A DNA stretch of 64,000 bases, taken from NCBI RefSeq assembly GCF_016124325.1, contig NZ_WGNY01000023.1, positions 1 through 64,000 on the forward strand, written 5' to 3'. The notes beneath the pieces were generated by a model, which had not been told where the DNA came from, ran no database searches, and was given only the letters and a program-made list of their open reading frames with translations. A program made the position numbers and the translations under genes. The first letter of the stretch is position 1. The number at the start of each line of letters is the position of its first letter. Source of the DNA: Phenylobacterium sp. GTDB lineage: Bacteria > Pseudomonadota > Alphaproteobacteria > Caulobacterales > Caulobacteraceae. Below, piece by piece: positions 28,263 to 36,912 of the stretch.

Positions 28263-30488
28263 TCAGAAGGTGTGATCGATGGAGAGGCCGACGGTCACCG
28301 GCTGGATCGGGATGAACAGCGGCCGGGTGCGATCGGTCAGGAAGGTCAGGCCGGTGTAGGCGCGCTCGTTGAAGAGGTTCTTCACGTAGAGCCGAGCCTG
28401 GGTGCGGCCGAAATCGAGGCCCGCGTAGGCGTCGACGACGCTCTGCGAGGCGATCGGGAACGGTTGGCCGGTTCCCCGGAACTGGCTGACCACGCCGTCC
28501 TTGTAGTGGTAGCCCGCCCCCGCGAGCAGGGTGATCGCGCCGCTGAGTTCGCGGCTATAGTCCGCCGTCAGGGCCGCGGCCCACTTGGACGAGAACGGAA
28601 GCCGGTCGCCGTCGCGGCCGCCGACGCCGGTCGCGTCGGCCGTCAACTTGGCGTCCGTGTAGGTGACGTAGCCGCCGATCCTCAGGCCGTTGTCGAGCGC
28701 ATAGGCCGCGCTGGCCTCGATCCCCTTGCTGACGGCGGTCTCGCCGTTGCCGGGATAGCTGAACCCGTTGGCGTTGGTGACCCGCAGCTGGATGTCGTCC
28801 CAGGCGATGTAGAAGGCCGCGACGTCGAACTGCAGGCGGCGATCGAGAAGCAGCCCCTTCACGCCGAGCTCGTAGTTGGTCAGCCGGTCGGGCTTGTAGG
28901 TCGCCGGCACGCCCAGGAGGGGATTGCCGCAGGTGTCGCAACCGCCGCCCGGCCGATAGCCCGTCGCAACGCGGGCATAGATCATCGAGTCCGGCATGAA
29001 GCGGTAGCGGGCGTTGACCATCCAGGTGGTGACCCCGTCCCACGGCCGCTGCTGGCACTGGTAGAGGCCGCCGTTGCCGTAGATGCCGATGAAGCCCGGG
29101 TCGCATCCCTTGGACCGGTTTTCGCCGTACCGGATCCCCGCGCTGAAATCCAAGCGCTCGGTCAGCTTGTAGGTCCCGTTCGCGAAGAGGGCCCACTCGG
29201 TGTACTTGTTCTGCGACCCGGGCGTGACGCCCAGCAGCAGGATGTCGTTGGGCGGCGCCAGGGGCGCGCCGGCGGCCGTGTAGGCCCGGAAGTCGTCGAA
29301 CTCGCTGGGATCCTCGGTCGTGTAGAAGGCGCCCACCATCCAGTCGACCTTCCCGCCGCTCGGCGACGTCAGGCGGACTTCCTGGGTGAATTTCTCCAGG
29401 TCGGTGCGGAAGGTGTAGGGGATGTGCGCGGTGGGGACGGACGGCACATAGGCGATGCCGGACAGGTCCAGGGTCAGGGTGTTGCTGGCCTCCGCATAGC
29501 CGGTCGAACTGGTCAGCGTCGCGAAATCCAGGTCCCAGTTGACCTTCAGCATGAAGGTCTGGGCGTCCTGCTTGTAGGCCTCGGCGTAGTTGGTCGAGCG
29601 CGTGTAGCGTCCGTACACGGGCTCATTGTTGCTCGCGAAGAGATTGACGGCGGTGTTGTCGTCGGTCCGGATGGACTGGATCAGCGCGGTCGCCTCGATG
29701 TCCAGCTTGTCGGTCGGCGCGAACAGCAGGCTGACCCGGCCGCCATAGGTCTTCGAGGCGTTGGCGTCCTTCTTCCCGATCCCGATGTTGTCGATGTAGC
29801 CGGCCGTCTCCTTGCGGTAGAGGCTCGCCCTCAGGGCCAGCTTGTCCTGGAGGATGGGGACGTTGGCGCTGGCGCGCAGGCCCCAATCGCCGCCACCGCT
29901 CGCCTTCACCTTGGCCAGGTCACCGCCGACGCGAAACTCGGTGTCGGTCAGGCTCGGTCGCTTCAGGGTGTACTTCAGGATCCCGCCCATGGCGGCTGCG
30001 CCATAGAGCGTCCCCTGCGGGCCGCGGAGGACTTCGATCTCGCCCACGTCGTATGGCATGAGGTCGAGCGAATAGGTCCCCCCGCGGGCCCCGCCGAAGC
30101 CGCCGGCGGACGCCCCCGTCGGGACGTCGTCGATGTAGGTCACCACCAGCGGCGCGTTGAACGAGTTGTTGTAGCTGGTCGCCAGGCCGCGGATGACGAT
30201 GCCGTTGATGCCGGGGGCGCCGTTGTTCGACACCGACAGGCCCGGCACATAGGCCGCGAAATCGGTCAGCGACGTGGCGCCTTTGTTGGCGAGGGCCTCT
30301 CCTTGGACCACCGAGACCGACAGCGGCACCTCGGTGACCTTCTCCGAACGCTTTTGGGCTGTGACGACAACTTCCTGCAGCGCCTCGGATTGCGCCGCCG
30401 CGACGCCGGGCAGGACCGCCAGGGCCCCGGCAAGCGCCGACGCCAGCCATACCGCGCGCCGCCCGCGGCCTCCGGTTCCGAATGTCAT
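28263..30488 (-). CDS. TonB-dependent outer-membrane receptor
   Basis: The 741-residue receptor has a signal peptide ending GVAAAQS. The plug region shows LQEVVVTAQKRSEKVTEVPL, INGIVIRGLATSYNN and IEVLRGPQGTLYGAAAMGGI, and a beta-barrel ends VTVGLSIDHTF. I chose the ATG at 30488, where AAGGAGG lies about 8 bases upstream and a hydrophobic signal follows. It is the first gene of the roughly 12-kb catabolic operon and is divergent from an AraC regulator. The ligand is presumably the organic compound processed by the enzymes downstream. Confidence 0.95.
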   Translation of the reverse strand: MTFGTGGRGRRAVWLASALAGALAVLPGVAAAQSEALQEVVVTAQKRSEKVTEVPLSVSVVQGEALANKGATSLTDFAAYVPGLSVSNNGAPGINGIVIRGLATSYNNSFNAPLVVTYIDDVPTGASAGGFGGARGGTYSLDLMPYDVGEIEVLRGPQGTLYGAAAMGGILKYTLKRPSLTDTEFRVGGDLAKVKASGGGDWGLRASANVPILQDKLALRASLYRKETAGYIDNIGIGKKDANASKTYGGRVSLLFAPTDKLDIEATALIQSIRTDDNTAVNLFASNNEPVYGRYTRSTNYAEAYKQDAQTFMLKVNWDLDFATLTSSTGYAEASNTLTLDLSGIAYVPSVPTAHIPYTFRTDLEKFTQEVRLTSPSGGKVDWMVGAFYTTEDPSEFDDFRAYTAAGAPLAPPNDILLLGVTPGSQNKYTEWALFANGTYKLTERLDFSAGIRYGENRSKGCDPGFIGIYGNGGLYQCQQRPWDGVTTWMVNARYRFMPDSMIYARVATGYRPGGGCDTCGNPLLGVPATYKPDRLTNYELGVKGLLLDRRLQFDVAAFYIAWDDIQLRVTNANGFSYPGNGETAVSKGIEASAAYALDNGLRIGGYVTYTDAKLTADATGVGGRDGDRLPFSSKWAAALTADYSRELSGAITLLAGAGYHYKDGVVSQFRGTGQPFPIASQSVVDAYAGLDFGRTQARLYVKNLFNERAYTGLTFLTDRTRPLFIPIQPVTVGLSIDHTF

Positions 30489-30734
30489 GACAACCCCTCC
30501 TTGTTCGTTCTCGAGGGGCCGCTCCAAAGCTGCGTGACGCGCCGCCCCCGGCTGTACGTTAGGGATGCGACGGTCAGATGCTTGGCTGAACGTTCGGGCA
30601 AAACCAGCCGGGGGTACTTTACGACGGGCTGCGACCGATCTCCGGCTGTTCGTCCGCCCGTGCGCGGCTATGGTCGACCGTGACATCCACGCTCGCCGGT
30701 CCGTGAGGCCGCGGCGAACCGCCAAGGCGCCTCA

Positions 30735-31763
30735 ATGCAGGTCACCGACTATCGCACCCTGATCGACCCCACGAAGACCTACGGCGGGCTGGCCTCCACC
30801 GATGGCGTCTATGCGGCGGGCGACGGCGTGCAGTACCGTTCGTCAGAACACGACGGGCTGTTCTTCCATGAGGCGGTGCGGCTGTCGGACGAGGCCTATC
30901 TGCTGGCCACCGAGGTCGCTCCCACGGAGGACAGCCGCCACATCCAGGTCGTGGACGGCGACGACTGGCTGCACCTGCAGTTCCGCTTCAAAGGCGGCGG
31001 CTTCGAACGGGTCGGGGCCGAGCATACGGTCGAGACCCCTGAACGATCCTGCATCATCTCGCGCTATCCCGAGGGCTCGATGATTTCCCGGGAGATCCGG
31101 CGCGCCGACACCTGGAAGTACGCCTGCCTCTATCTGCAGCCGACCGCCTTCACCGGCCTGCTCGACATGCCGGAGGACGCGCTGCCCGAGGGCGCGAGTT
31201 GGCTGGGCGCGGCCCGCCATGAGGGATTTCGCTCGGACACCTTGCCCCTCACCCCCGCGATGATGGCGCCTCTGAGCGACATCTTCTCCTGCGCCTACCG
31301 CGGACCGGTGCGTCGGGCCTATATGCGCGCCAAGAGCCTGGAGATTCTCTCGACGCTCGTCCACGCCCTGGACAGGCCCGCCAGTGCGGAAGGGCGTGGC
31401 GGGGTCAAGCTCAGCGCCTCGGATCTCGCGAAGCTGGCGCAGGCGCGCGAGGTAATGCTGGAGGATCTCGAAAACGGGATGTCGCTGGCGACCCTGGCGC
31501 GCCGCGTGGGCCTCAATCGCACCAAGCTGGCCCTCGGATTCAAGGCGATCTACGGCGACTCGGTGCAGGCCTTCTGGCGTGACGCCCGCCTGATCCGCGC
31601 GCGCGAATTGCTGCAGTCGGGCGAGGTCGGCGTGACCGAGGCGGCCTTTACGGTGGGCTACGCCGAAATCTCTTCCTTCACCCGCGCCTTCACCCGCAAG
31701 TTCGGCGTGCTGCCGAAAGCCTACAAGCCGAAGGCCGCGGCCCACCCGCGGCCGGCGGGCTAG
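30735..31763 (+). CDS. AraC-family transcriptional regulator
   Basis: The 342-residue regulator has an N-terminal ligand-sensing half (residues 1 to about 230) and a C-terminal AraC HTH pair: SLATLARRVGLNRTKLALGFKAIYGDSVQAFWRDARLIRARELL and VGVTEAAFTVGYAEISSFTRAFTRKFGVLPKAYK. It is divergent from the TonB receptor, 246 bp apart, and is the obvious candidate activator of the operon. It converges with the second aldehyde dehydrogenase, 13 bp away. Confidence 0.92.
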   Translation: MQVTDYRTLIDPTKTYGGLASTDGVYAAGDGVQYRSSEHDGLFFHEAVRLSDEAYLLATEVAPTEDSRHIQVVDGDDWLHLQFRFKGGGFERVGAEHTVETPERSCIISRYPEGSMISREIRRADTWKYACLYLQPTAFTGLLDMPEDALPEGASWLGAARHEGFRSDTLPLTPAMMAPLSDIFSCAYRGPVRRAYMRAKSLEILSTLVHALDRPASAEGRGGVKLSASDLAKLAQAREVMLEDLENGMSLATLARRVGLNRTKLALGFKAIYGDSVQAFWRDARLIRARELLQSGEVGVTEAAFTVGYAEISSFTRAFTRKFGVLPKAYKPKAAAHPRPAG

Positions 31764-31776
31764 AGACGACCTGCTC

Positions 31777-33276
31777 CTAGCCGTGGTTGAACCAGACGGT
31801 CTGGCGCCGCGTGTAGGACTCAAGGCCGGCCACGCCCCCTTCCACGCCCCGCCCTGACAGGCCGGCAGGTTCGCCCGAGTAGCCGAAGCCCGCGCCCAGC
31901 GTGCCCTGGGCTTGGCCATTCACCACAGTGATCGCCGTCTGCAGAGCCTTTGAGACCTGGAAGCCCACATCCATCCGGCTCGTCCAGACATAGGCCGCCA
32001 GGCCATAGGGCGTGTCCTTCGCCAGGCGGATCGCCTCGTCCGCATCCTTGAACGACAGCACCGCAAGGACGGGGCCGAAGATCTCTTCGCGGGCGATCCG
32101 GCTGTCCGGCGGCACGTTCACGAAGACGGCCGGCTGCACGAAGTAGCCGCCGGCGTCCTCCAGAATGCGTTCGCCGCCATGGACCAGATCGGCGCCATCC
32201 TGGTCCGCCGCGTCGAGGTAGCGCATCACCCTGTCCAGCTGCGCCTGGGATGCGAGCGGTCCATAGGTGGTCTCGGGATCCAAGGGGTCGCCGGGGCGGA
32301 TCGCCTGCAAGCAGGCGACGATCTTGTGGGTAAGGACCTCCTCGATGGTGTCCTGCACCAGCAGCCGCGAGCCGACGCTGCAGATCTGTCCCGTGTTGGC
32401 GCTGAGGGTGGCGGCGATGTTGGCCGCGACGAGATCCAGGTCCAGCCCGTCGTCGAAGACGATGTGCGGCGATTTCCCCCCACACTCGGTCAGGACGGCC
32501 TTCATGTTCGACGCGCCGGCGGCCTGCAGCATCAGCTTGCCGACCTTGGAGGATCCGGTGAACGTGACCATGTCCACGTCCATGTGCTCCGCCAGCGCGC
32601 GGCCCACCGTCTCGCCCCGGCCCGGCACGACATTGAAGGCGCCCGGCGGCAGACCCGCCTCCAATGCCAGCTTCGCCAGGCGAAACGCCGACTCGCTCGC
32701 CAGTTCCGACGGCTTGAGGACCACGCAGTTGCCGGCCGCCAGCGCCGGGGCGACCTTCAACACCGCGTTGTAGGTCGGGAAGTTCCACGGCGTGATGGCC
32801 GCCACGACGCCGCGAGGCATCCGCATCTGCACCACCGTCGAGGGATGGTCGCTCGGCAGGACCGCGCCGAAGCATTTGTCGACCGCCTCGGCGTTGAACC
32901 GGACCAATCCCGCCGCGGCTCTGGCGTTGAACGCGGCCAGCCGCACCGGCTTGCCCATCTCCACCGCGTCCGCCGCGTCGAGCGCGGCGCTGTCACCGGC
33001 GATGAGCTGGGCCCAGCGGTCCAGCACCGCCTTGCGTTCGCCCGGCGCGGCGCGGCTCCAGGCGCCCCCGTCCACGGTCCGGCGGGCCGAGGCCACGGCC
33101 AGGTCCGCATCGGCCGCCACCCCGGCGGGGACGGTCCGCAGGGCCGCTCCAGTCGATGGATTGACAGGTCGCAGCACGAGTTCGCCCGACGATGGGACGG
33201 CCTGTCCGTCGACAAAGGGCCGGACGGGCGACAGCCACGCCGCCTGCCTTTTCGCGCCCGCATCGCCCGCCTTCAT
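31777..33276 (-). CDS. Aldehyde dehydrogenase (paralogue of the one at 19796-21271)
   Basis: The 499-residue enzyme has ITPWNFPTYN, KPSELASESA, FTGSSKVGK, catalytic Glu in TECGGKSPH and catalytic Cys in NTGQICSVGSR. Long stretches match the operon copy, including PRGVVAAITPWNFP and KVAPALAAGN. The start chosen is the ATG at 33276 (MKAGDAGAKRQAAWL). It stands alone, convergent with the AraC gene, so it may be regulated separately or serve a second aldehyde of the same pathway. Confidence 0.94.
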   Translation of the reverse strand: MKAGDAGAKRQAAWLSPVRPFVDGQAVPSSGELVLRPVNPSTGAALRTVPAGVAADADLAVASARRTVDGGAWSRAAPGERKAVLDRWAQLIAGDSAALDAADAVEMGKPVRLAAFNARAAAGLVRFNAEAVDKCFGAVLPSDHPSTVVQMRMPRGVVAAITPWNFPTYNAVLKVAPALAAGNCVVLKPSELASESAFRLAKLALEAGLPPGAFNVVPGRGETVGRALAEHMDVDMVTFTGSSKVGKLMLQAAGASNMKAVLTECGGKSPHIVFDDGLDLDLVAANIAATLSANTGQICSVGSRLLVQDTIEEVLTHKIVACLQAIRPGDPLDPETTYGPLASQAQLDRVMRYLDAADQDGADLVHGGERILEDAGGYFVQPAVFVNVPPDSRIAREEIFGPVLAVLSFKDADEAIRLAKDTPYGLAAYVWTSRMDVGFQVSKALQTAITVVNGQAQGTLGAGFGYSGEPAGLSGRGVEGGVAGLESYTRRQTVWFNHG

Positions 33277-33574
33277 GGCCGCTCGTCCCACCACGCCAAT
33301 CAGCCGCAGACAGCGGCCCCGTGAGAACCTTAGCGACTGCGCCGACGCGGAATTCGACCGGCCGTCACCGCAACTTGACCGTGAGTTCCTTTCTCGACGG
33401 ACAGGCGTCGGCGCGTTCGCAGGCGCCGATCGCGCCCCGCGCCTCGGCCTTGGCGTCCGGGGGGTCGACGCCGCCGCGCAAGCCATGCCGCAGGTCGCCA
33501 GCGCAATCATGGGCTTCCTTCGCCTTTTCCGGGCCGGCTTGACCGCGGCGGAGCGCGCGGTGAGATGCCGCCCC
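33277..33574. other. Divergent intergenic region, no gene supported
   Basis: These 298 bp separate the aldehyde dehydrogenase from the lipoprotein gene. I see no convincing reading frame with a start and Shine-Dalgarno on either strand, no RNA gene and no clear repeat. It must hold the two promoters. Confidence 0.5.
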
Positions 33575-34081
33575 ATGCTTTCGCGCCTCGCCCTCGCCGC
33601 CGTGCTTCCCGCCCTGGCGCTCTGCGCCTGCGACCAGCCCAAGCCGCGCCATGTGGCCCCGGCCCCGCCGGCGGCCACTTCCGAGGGCGTTCCGCCGCCC
33701 GCGGCGTGGGCCGCCCCGCTCATCGGCCGCGGCCGCGCCGAACTGTTCCCCGGCGAGCTGAAGCCGTGCCTCGGCAACACCGACGTGATCACCCGCCGCT
33801 ATGCGGGCGAGCCCGCCGGCGTGATGGTCGTGGGCTGGGGCTGGGAACCGGCGGCCAAGGCGCCGCCGCCCCGCGTCATCCTCGTGGACATCGACAACCG
33901 GATCGCCGGCGGGGGCGAGAGCGGACTGCCGCGTCCCGACGTGCCGGCGGCCATCGCGGAGGTGACCTCGCCCGACACCGGCTGGTCGGCCAATGTGGCC
34001 CGCGCGAAGGGCCCGCTGGACGCGTTCGGGATCGTCGACGGCGGCCAGGCGCTCTGCCGGCTGGGCCATATCGAATTCTGA
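33575..34081 (+). CDS. Putative lipoprotein of unknown function
   Basis: The 168-residue product begins MLSRLALAAVLPALALCACD, a signal peptide with a lipobox-like LCAC ending at C19, so it is probably lipidated. The mature part is Pro/Ala-rich at first, then has LFPGELKPCLGNTDVITRRYAGEPAGVMVVGWGWEP and an Ile/Val-rich region with two further cysteines (LKPCLG and ALCRLG) that could form a disulfide. I do not recognise the family. It precedes the hsp20 gene by 119 bp on the same strand. Confidence 0.75.
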   Translation: MLSRLALAAVLPALALCACDQPKPRHVAPAPPAATSEGVPPPAAWAAPLIGRGRAELFPGELKPCLGNTDVITRRYAGEPAGVMVVGWGWEPAAKAPPPRVILVDIDNRIAGGGESGLPRPDVPAAIAEVTSPDTGWSANVARAKGPLDAFGIVDGGQALCRLGHIEF

Positions 34082-34200
34082 CGCTCGCCTCTGCTGCATT
34101 GCGGAACGGCCAAGGCGATCCCACATTGGGTATGTCCGGCCGAACCGCGCCAATGTCGGGCGGCGAGACCGGAGAGTCGCTTCTATCGAGGGCTCTTGGG

Positions 34201-34620
34201 ATGAACCGTAGTCTGATCTTCGACAGCCCCTTCCTGCTGGGCTTCGAGAACACCCGCCGCCTCGCCGAACAGGCCGCAAAGGCGGCCGCCGAAGGCTATC
34301 CGCCGTACAATGTGGAAGACCGCGGCGACGGGGCGCTCCGGATCACGCTGGCCGTGGCCGGGTTCTCGCCCGACCAGCTGCAGGTGACGGTCGAGGATCG
34401 CCAGCTTGTCATCACCGGCAAGCGGAACGGCGGCGGCAAGCCCGAAGAGACCTACCTCCATCGCGGCATCGCCGCGCGAGGCTTCATCCGAAGCTTCGTG
34501 CTCGCGGACGGCATGGTGGTGGACGCCGCGACCCTGGAGCACGGCCTGCTCCACATCGACCTGGCCAGGCCAGAGCCGGAAAGCCGGATGCAAACCATCC
34601 CGATCCGGACCGCGGGCTGA
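34201..34620 (+). CDS. Small heat-shock protein, Hsp20/IbpA type
   Basis: This 139-residue holdase binds unfolding proteins for later refolding by DnaK and ClpB. The alpha-crystallin domain runs from about residue 38 (NVEDRGDGALRITLAVAGF) to 125, with the conserved RGIAARGFIRSFVLADGMVV and HGLLHIDLARPEPE; the C-terminal IPI motif (QTIPIRTAG) caps the oligomer interface. The ATG at 34201 fits the IbpA N-terminus (MNRSLIFDSPFLLGFE). A DUF1150 gene follows, a pairing often seen in Alphaproteobacteria. Confidence 0.95.
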   Translation: MNRSLIFDSPFLLGFENTRRLAEQAAKAAAEGYPPYNVEDRGDGALRITLAVAGFSPDQLQVTVEDRQLVITGKRNGGGKPEETYLHRGIAARGFIRSFVLADGMVVDAATLEHGLLHIDLARPEPESRMQTIPIRTAG

Positions 34621-34732
34621 GACCGGGCCGAAATATCGGCCGGGGGATCGCCGGATGAGCCGGGGTCCTCGTCAAACGAAGGGCGAGCTGAACCGTCAGC
34701 CCTTCGAAGCGTTGAGTTGAATGGAGGTGGTC

Positions 34733-34990
34733 ATGATGACACCTGTTCTTTCGATGGAAGCCTTCGCGGCGCTGGGCGCCCCCAACCTGGTCTATGTCCG
34801 CCCGATCAAGGCGGCCGAGATCATCGCCAGCGTGCCCGCCGCCCAGATCCAGGGCTTCGAACTGGATCCCGAGCAGACCCTCTACGCGGTCCACCGGGCC
34901 GACGGCGAGCGCCTCGCCATCCTCACCGACCGGGATTCGGCCATGGCCGCGGCGGTGGCGCACGAGCTCGCGCCCGTGTCGGTGCACTAA
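34733..34990 (+). CDS. DUF1150 family protein
   Basis: This small protein of 85 residues belongs to DUF1150, found next to hsp20 genes in Alphaproteobacteria and of unknown function. The core is LGAPNLVYVRPIKAAEI...FELDPEQTLYAVHRADGERLAILTDRDSAMAAA. I prefer the ATG at 34733: the GGAGGTGG starting at 34723 is its Shine-Dalgarno, which rules out the ATG at 34721 that contains it. Confidence 0.9.
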   Translation: MMTPVLSMEAFAALGAPNLVYVRPIKAAEIIASVPAAQIQGFELDPEQTLYAVHRADGERLAILTDRDSAMAAAVAHELAPVSVH

Positions 34991-35016
34991 GCCCCTCGAA
35001 TCGGTGATCCGGCGCC

Positions 35017-35493
35017 TCAGGCCGCCGAGGGCCTGAGCGCCGCGCCGCCCTCCTGCACCAGCAGGGCGTGAACCGCGTCGGCGGTGCGCGCCGTCCTGAG
35101 CTGCTCGCGCAGGTCGCCCTGCCGCAGCAGGCGCGAGACGCGCGCGAGCGCGCGCAGGTGATCGGCGCCGGCGTGGCGCGGCGCGAACAGGGCGAACAGC
35201 AGGTCGACCGGCTGGTCGTCCACCGCGGCGAACTCCACCGGCTGCTCCAGACGCACGAACACGCCGCGCATGCGGCTCAGGCCCTCGAGGCGCGCATGCG
35301 GCACCGCCACGCCGTGGCCGACGCCGGTCGAGCCGGCGGCCTCGCGCTCCAACAGCGCATCCAGCACTTCTCCCGCCTCAAGATCGAAGTGGCGCGCCGC
35401 GATCTCGGCGATCACGGCCAGAACCTTCTTCTTGTCGGTCGCGCTCACGCGCAAGGAGATCGCCGAGCGATCCAGCAGGTCACCGATGCTCAT
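35017..35493 (-). CDS. ptsN: PTS IIA-like nitrogen-regulatory protein
   Basis: PtsN (EIIA-Ntr) is the terminal phosphoacceptor of the nitrogen PTS (PtsP-PtsO-PtsN) and adjusts potassium transport, stringent response and sigma-54-linked functions. The 158-residue protein has the phosphorylated histidine H66 in GHGVAVPHARLEGL, and DLLFALFAPRHAGADHLRALARVSRLL. The start at 35493 (MSIGDLLDRSAISL) is the family N-terminus. It is the last gene of the rpoN-exoD-hpf-ptsN run. Confidence 0.95.
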   Translation of the reverse strand: MSIGDLLDRSAISLRVSATDKKKVLAVIAEIAARHFDLEAGEVLDALLEREAAGSTGVGHGVAVPHARLEGLSRMRGVFVRLEQPVEFAAVDDQPVDLLFALFAPRHAGADHLRALARVSRLLRQGDLREQLRTARTADAVHALLVQEGGAALRPSAA

Positions 35494-35558
35494 GGTCTCG
35501 CAGACGTAATCCCATTCCCGCAGACCCGCGGGGCGCGGACCCACGAGCCACCTTGCAA

Positions 35559-36191
35559 CTAGTGGGCCGATGCGGCCCCCGCCCCCTCGGACTCCATACG
35601 GACCTTGGTCCGTTCCGGATCAATCCACCCGATATTCCCGTCGGGCCGGCGATATACCACCGAAAGTCCGCCGTGGGCGGCGTTTCGGAACACGATTGTT
35701 TGAGCTTCGGTCAAGTCCAATTCCATGACCGCCATAGAAACGGTCATCGAACGCAGGGGCTTCTCGGTCTCGGCGATGATGATGGGCTCGCCGAACTCGG
35801 CGCCGGCGCCGTCCGCGTCGTCGTCGGACTCCTCGGTCTCAGGCGCGGCGATGACGAAATAGGCGGCGCTTTCGGCCTGCTTGGCCAGCGCCTGCGAGTG
35901 GTGGCTCTTCAGCCGGTTCTTGTAGCGGCGGATGCGCTTGGACATCTTCTCCAGCGCCGCATCGAAGGCCAGGTGGGCGTCGCCGCCCACGCCCTGGGTG
36001 GTGAGCTGCTGACCCGAGGCCAGGGTCACGGCGCAGTCGACCCTGAAGGCGGCGCCCTCGCGACTGACGACCACGTCGGCGCCGCCGCCGCGATCGAAAT
36101 ACTTGGCCGTGATGGTGGAAAGTTCGTCGGTGACTCGCGATCGCAGAGCCTCCCCGACATCGACATGCTTGCCGGTGACTTGCACTTGCAT
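35559..36191 (-). CDS. hpf: Ribosome hibernation promoting factor, long form
   Basis: Long HPF dimerises 70S ribosomes into inactive 100S particles in stationary phase. The 210-residue protein has the N-terminal S30AE domain (MQVQVTGKHVDVGEALRSRV...AALEKMSKRIRRYKNRLKSH), an acidic linker and the C-terminal dimerisation domain (MSVSMAVMELDLTEAQTIVFRNAAHGGLSVVYRRPDGNIGWIDP pattern). It lies 65 bp from ptsN, its usual partner downstream of rpoN. Confidence 0.95.
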   Translation of the reverse strand: MQVQVTGKHVDVGEALRSRVTDELSTITAKYFDRGGGADVVVSREGAAFRVDCAVTLASGQQLTTQGVGGDAHLAFDAALEKMSKRIRRYKNRLKSHHSQALAKQAESAAYFVIAAPETEESDDDADGAGAEFGEPIIIAETEKPLRSMTVSMAVMELDLTEAQTIVFRNAAHGGLSVVYRRPDGNIGWIDPERTKVRMESEGAGAASAH

Positions 36192-36223
36192 GGGAAGATC
36201 AACGCGCCAGCGCCGGGATCGTG

Positions 36224-36841
36224 TCAAGCGTGCGACAGCACGGTCCAGACCTGCTGCAGGGCTCTGACGACAATGTGAGCCGCCAGCACCAGGACGGTGG
36301 CGCTCGCCGCGGTCACGGCATAGCCCACGAGCGCGATCAGGCCGTCGCGCTGGATCAGCGAAAAGCTCAGCACCGAGACCGCCAGGGCCGGCAGCATGTT
36401 GCCCAGCGGGATGGGCAGGATCAGCACCAGGGCGAGCGCCGTGCAGACGACGCCGATCACCCGCTCGCCCACCGGACCGAACAGGATGGATAGGCGCGGC
36501 CGGGAGACCGCCTCGATCCGCCGCAACCAGCCGATCGCGCGGCCCAGGCCCGTGGCGAGGTCTGCGGTGGCGACGGTCTGCTCCTTCACCCGCCGGGGCA
36601 GCCATGGCGCCGAGGCGCCGATGACGAGCTGCGGCGCCAGCAGGAGCAGGGGCGCGCCGAAGATTGTCGTCGCCCCGGGCGGCAGCGGCAGGAAGCAGGC
36701 GAGGCCGAAGACGAAGATCAGCGCCCCGATGGCGCGGCCGCCGAACTTCTGGGTGAGCTCGGCCACCGAGATGCGCGGGGCGTCATGAGCCGCGATCTCC
36801 GCGAGGACGGCGGACAGGGGTTGCGGCGAAGACTCGGACAT
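36224..36841 (-). CDS. ExoD family membrane protein
   Basis: This 205-residue ExoD-type protein has a soluble N-terminus (LSAVLAEIAAHDAPRISVAELTQKFGGRA) and several hydrophobic segments (GALIFVFGLACFLPLPPGATTIFG, VVCTALALVLILPIPLGNMLPALAVSVLSFSLIQRDG). ExoD is linked to exopolysaccharide production in rhizobia, by an unknown mechanism. The start at 36841 (MSESSPQPL) is preferred over one 12 codons upstream. It sits between rpoN and hpf, which are usually adjacent. Confidence 0.88.
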   Translation of the reverse strand: MSESSPQPLSAVLAEIAAHDAPRISVAELTQKFGGRAIGALIFVFGLACFLPLPPGATTIFGAPLLLLAPQLVIGASAPWLPRRVKEQTVATADLATGLGRAIGWLRRIEAVSRPRLSILFGPVGERVIGVVCTALALVLILPIPLGNMLPALAVSVLSFSLIQRDGLIALVGYAVTAASATVLVLAAHIVVRALQQVWTVLSHA

Positions 36842-36912
36842 CAGGCTCCATCTGGCGCGTCGTCCGGCCCGCGCCAACCCCCGATCGGGCGATCCCGGTC
36901 AGCGCCACGCGC

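Noticed and set aside
28263..30488. Iron-siderophore receptor role for the second TonB receptor
   Set aside because: No siderophore synthesis, FecR/FecI or periplasmic iron-binding gene is linked; the neighbours are organic-compound catabolic enzymes.
28068..30683. 871-codon plus-strand open frame opposite the TonB receptor
   Set aside because: It has no recognisable domain and covers a receptor gene with signal peptide, plug and barrel on the other strand; this is a long antisense shadow.
33365..33520. Small minus-strand gene ending in ACPSRKELTVKLR
   Set aside because: It has no start with a Shine-Dalgarno and no signal peptide in frame; the frame also runs antisense through the lipoprotein gene, so it looks like a shadow.
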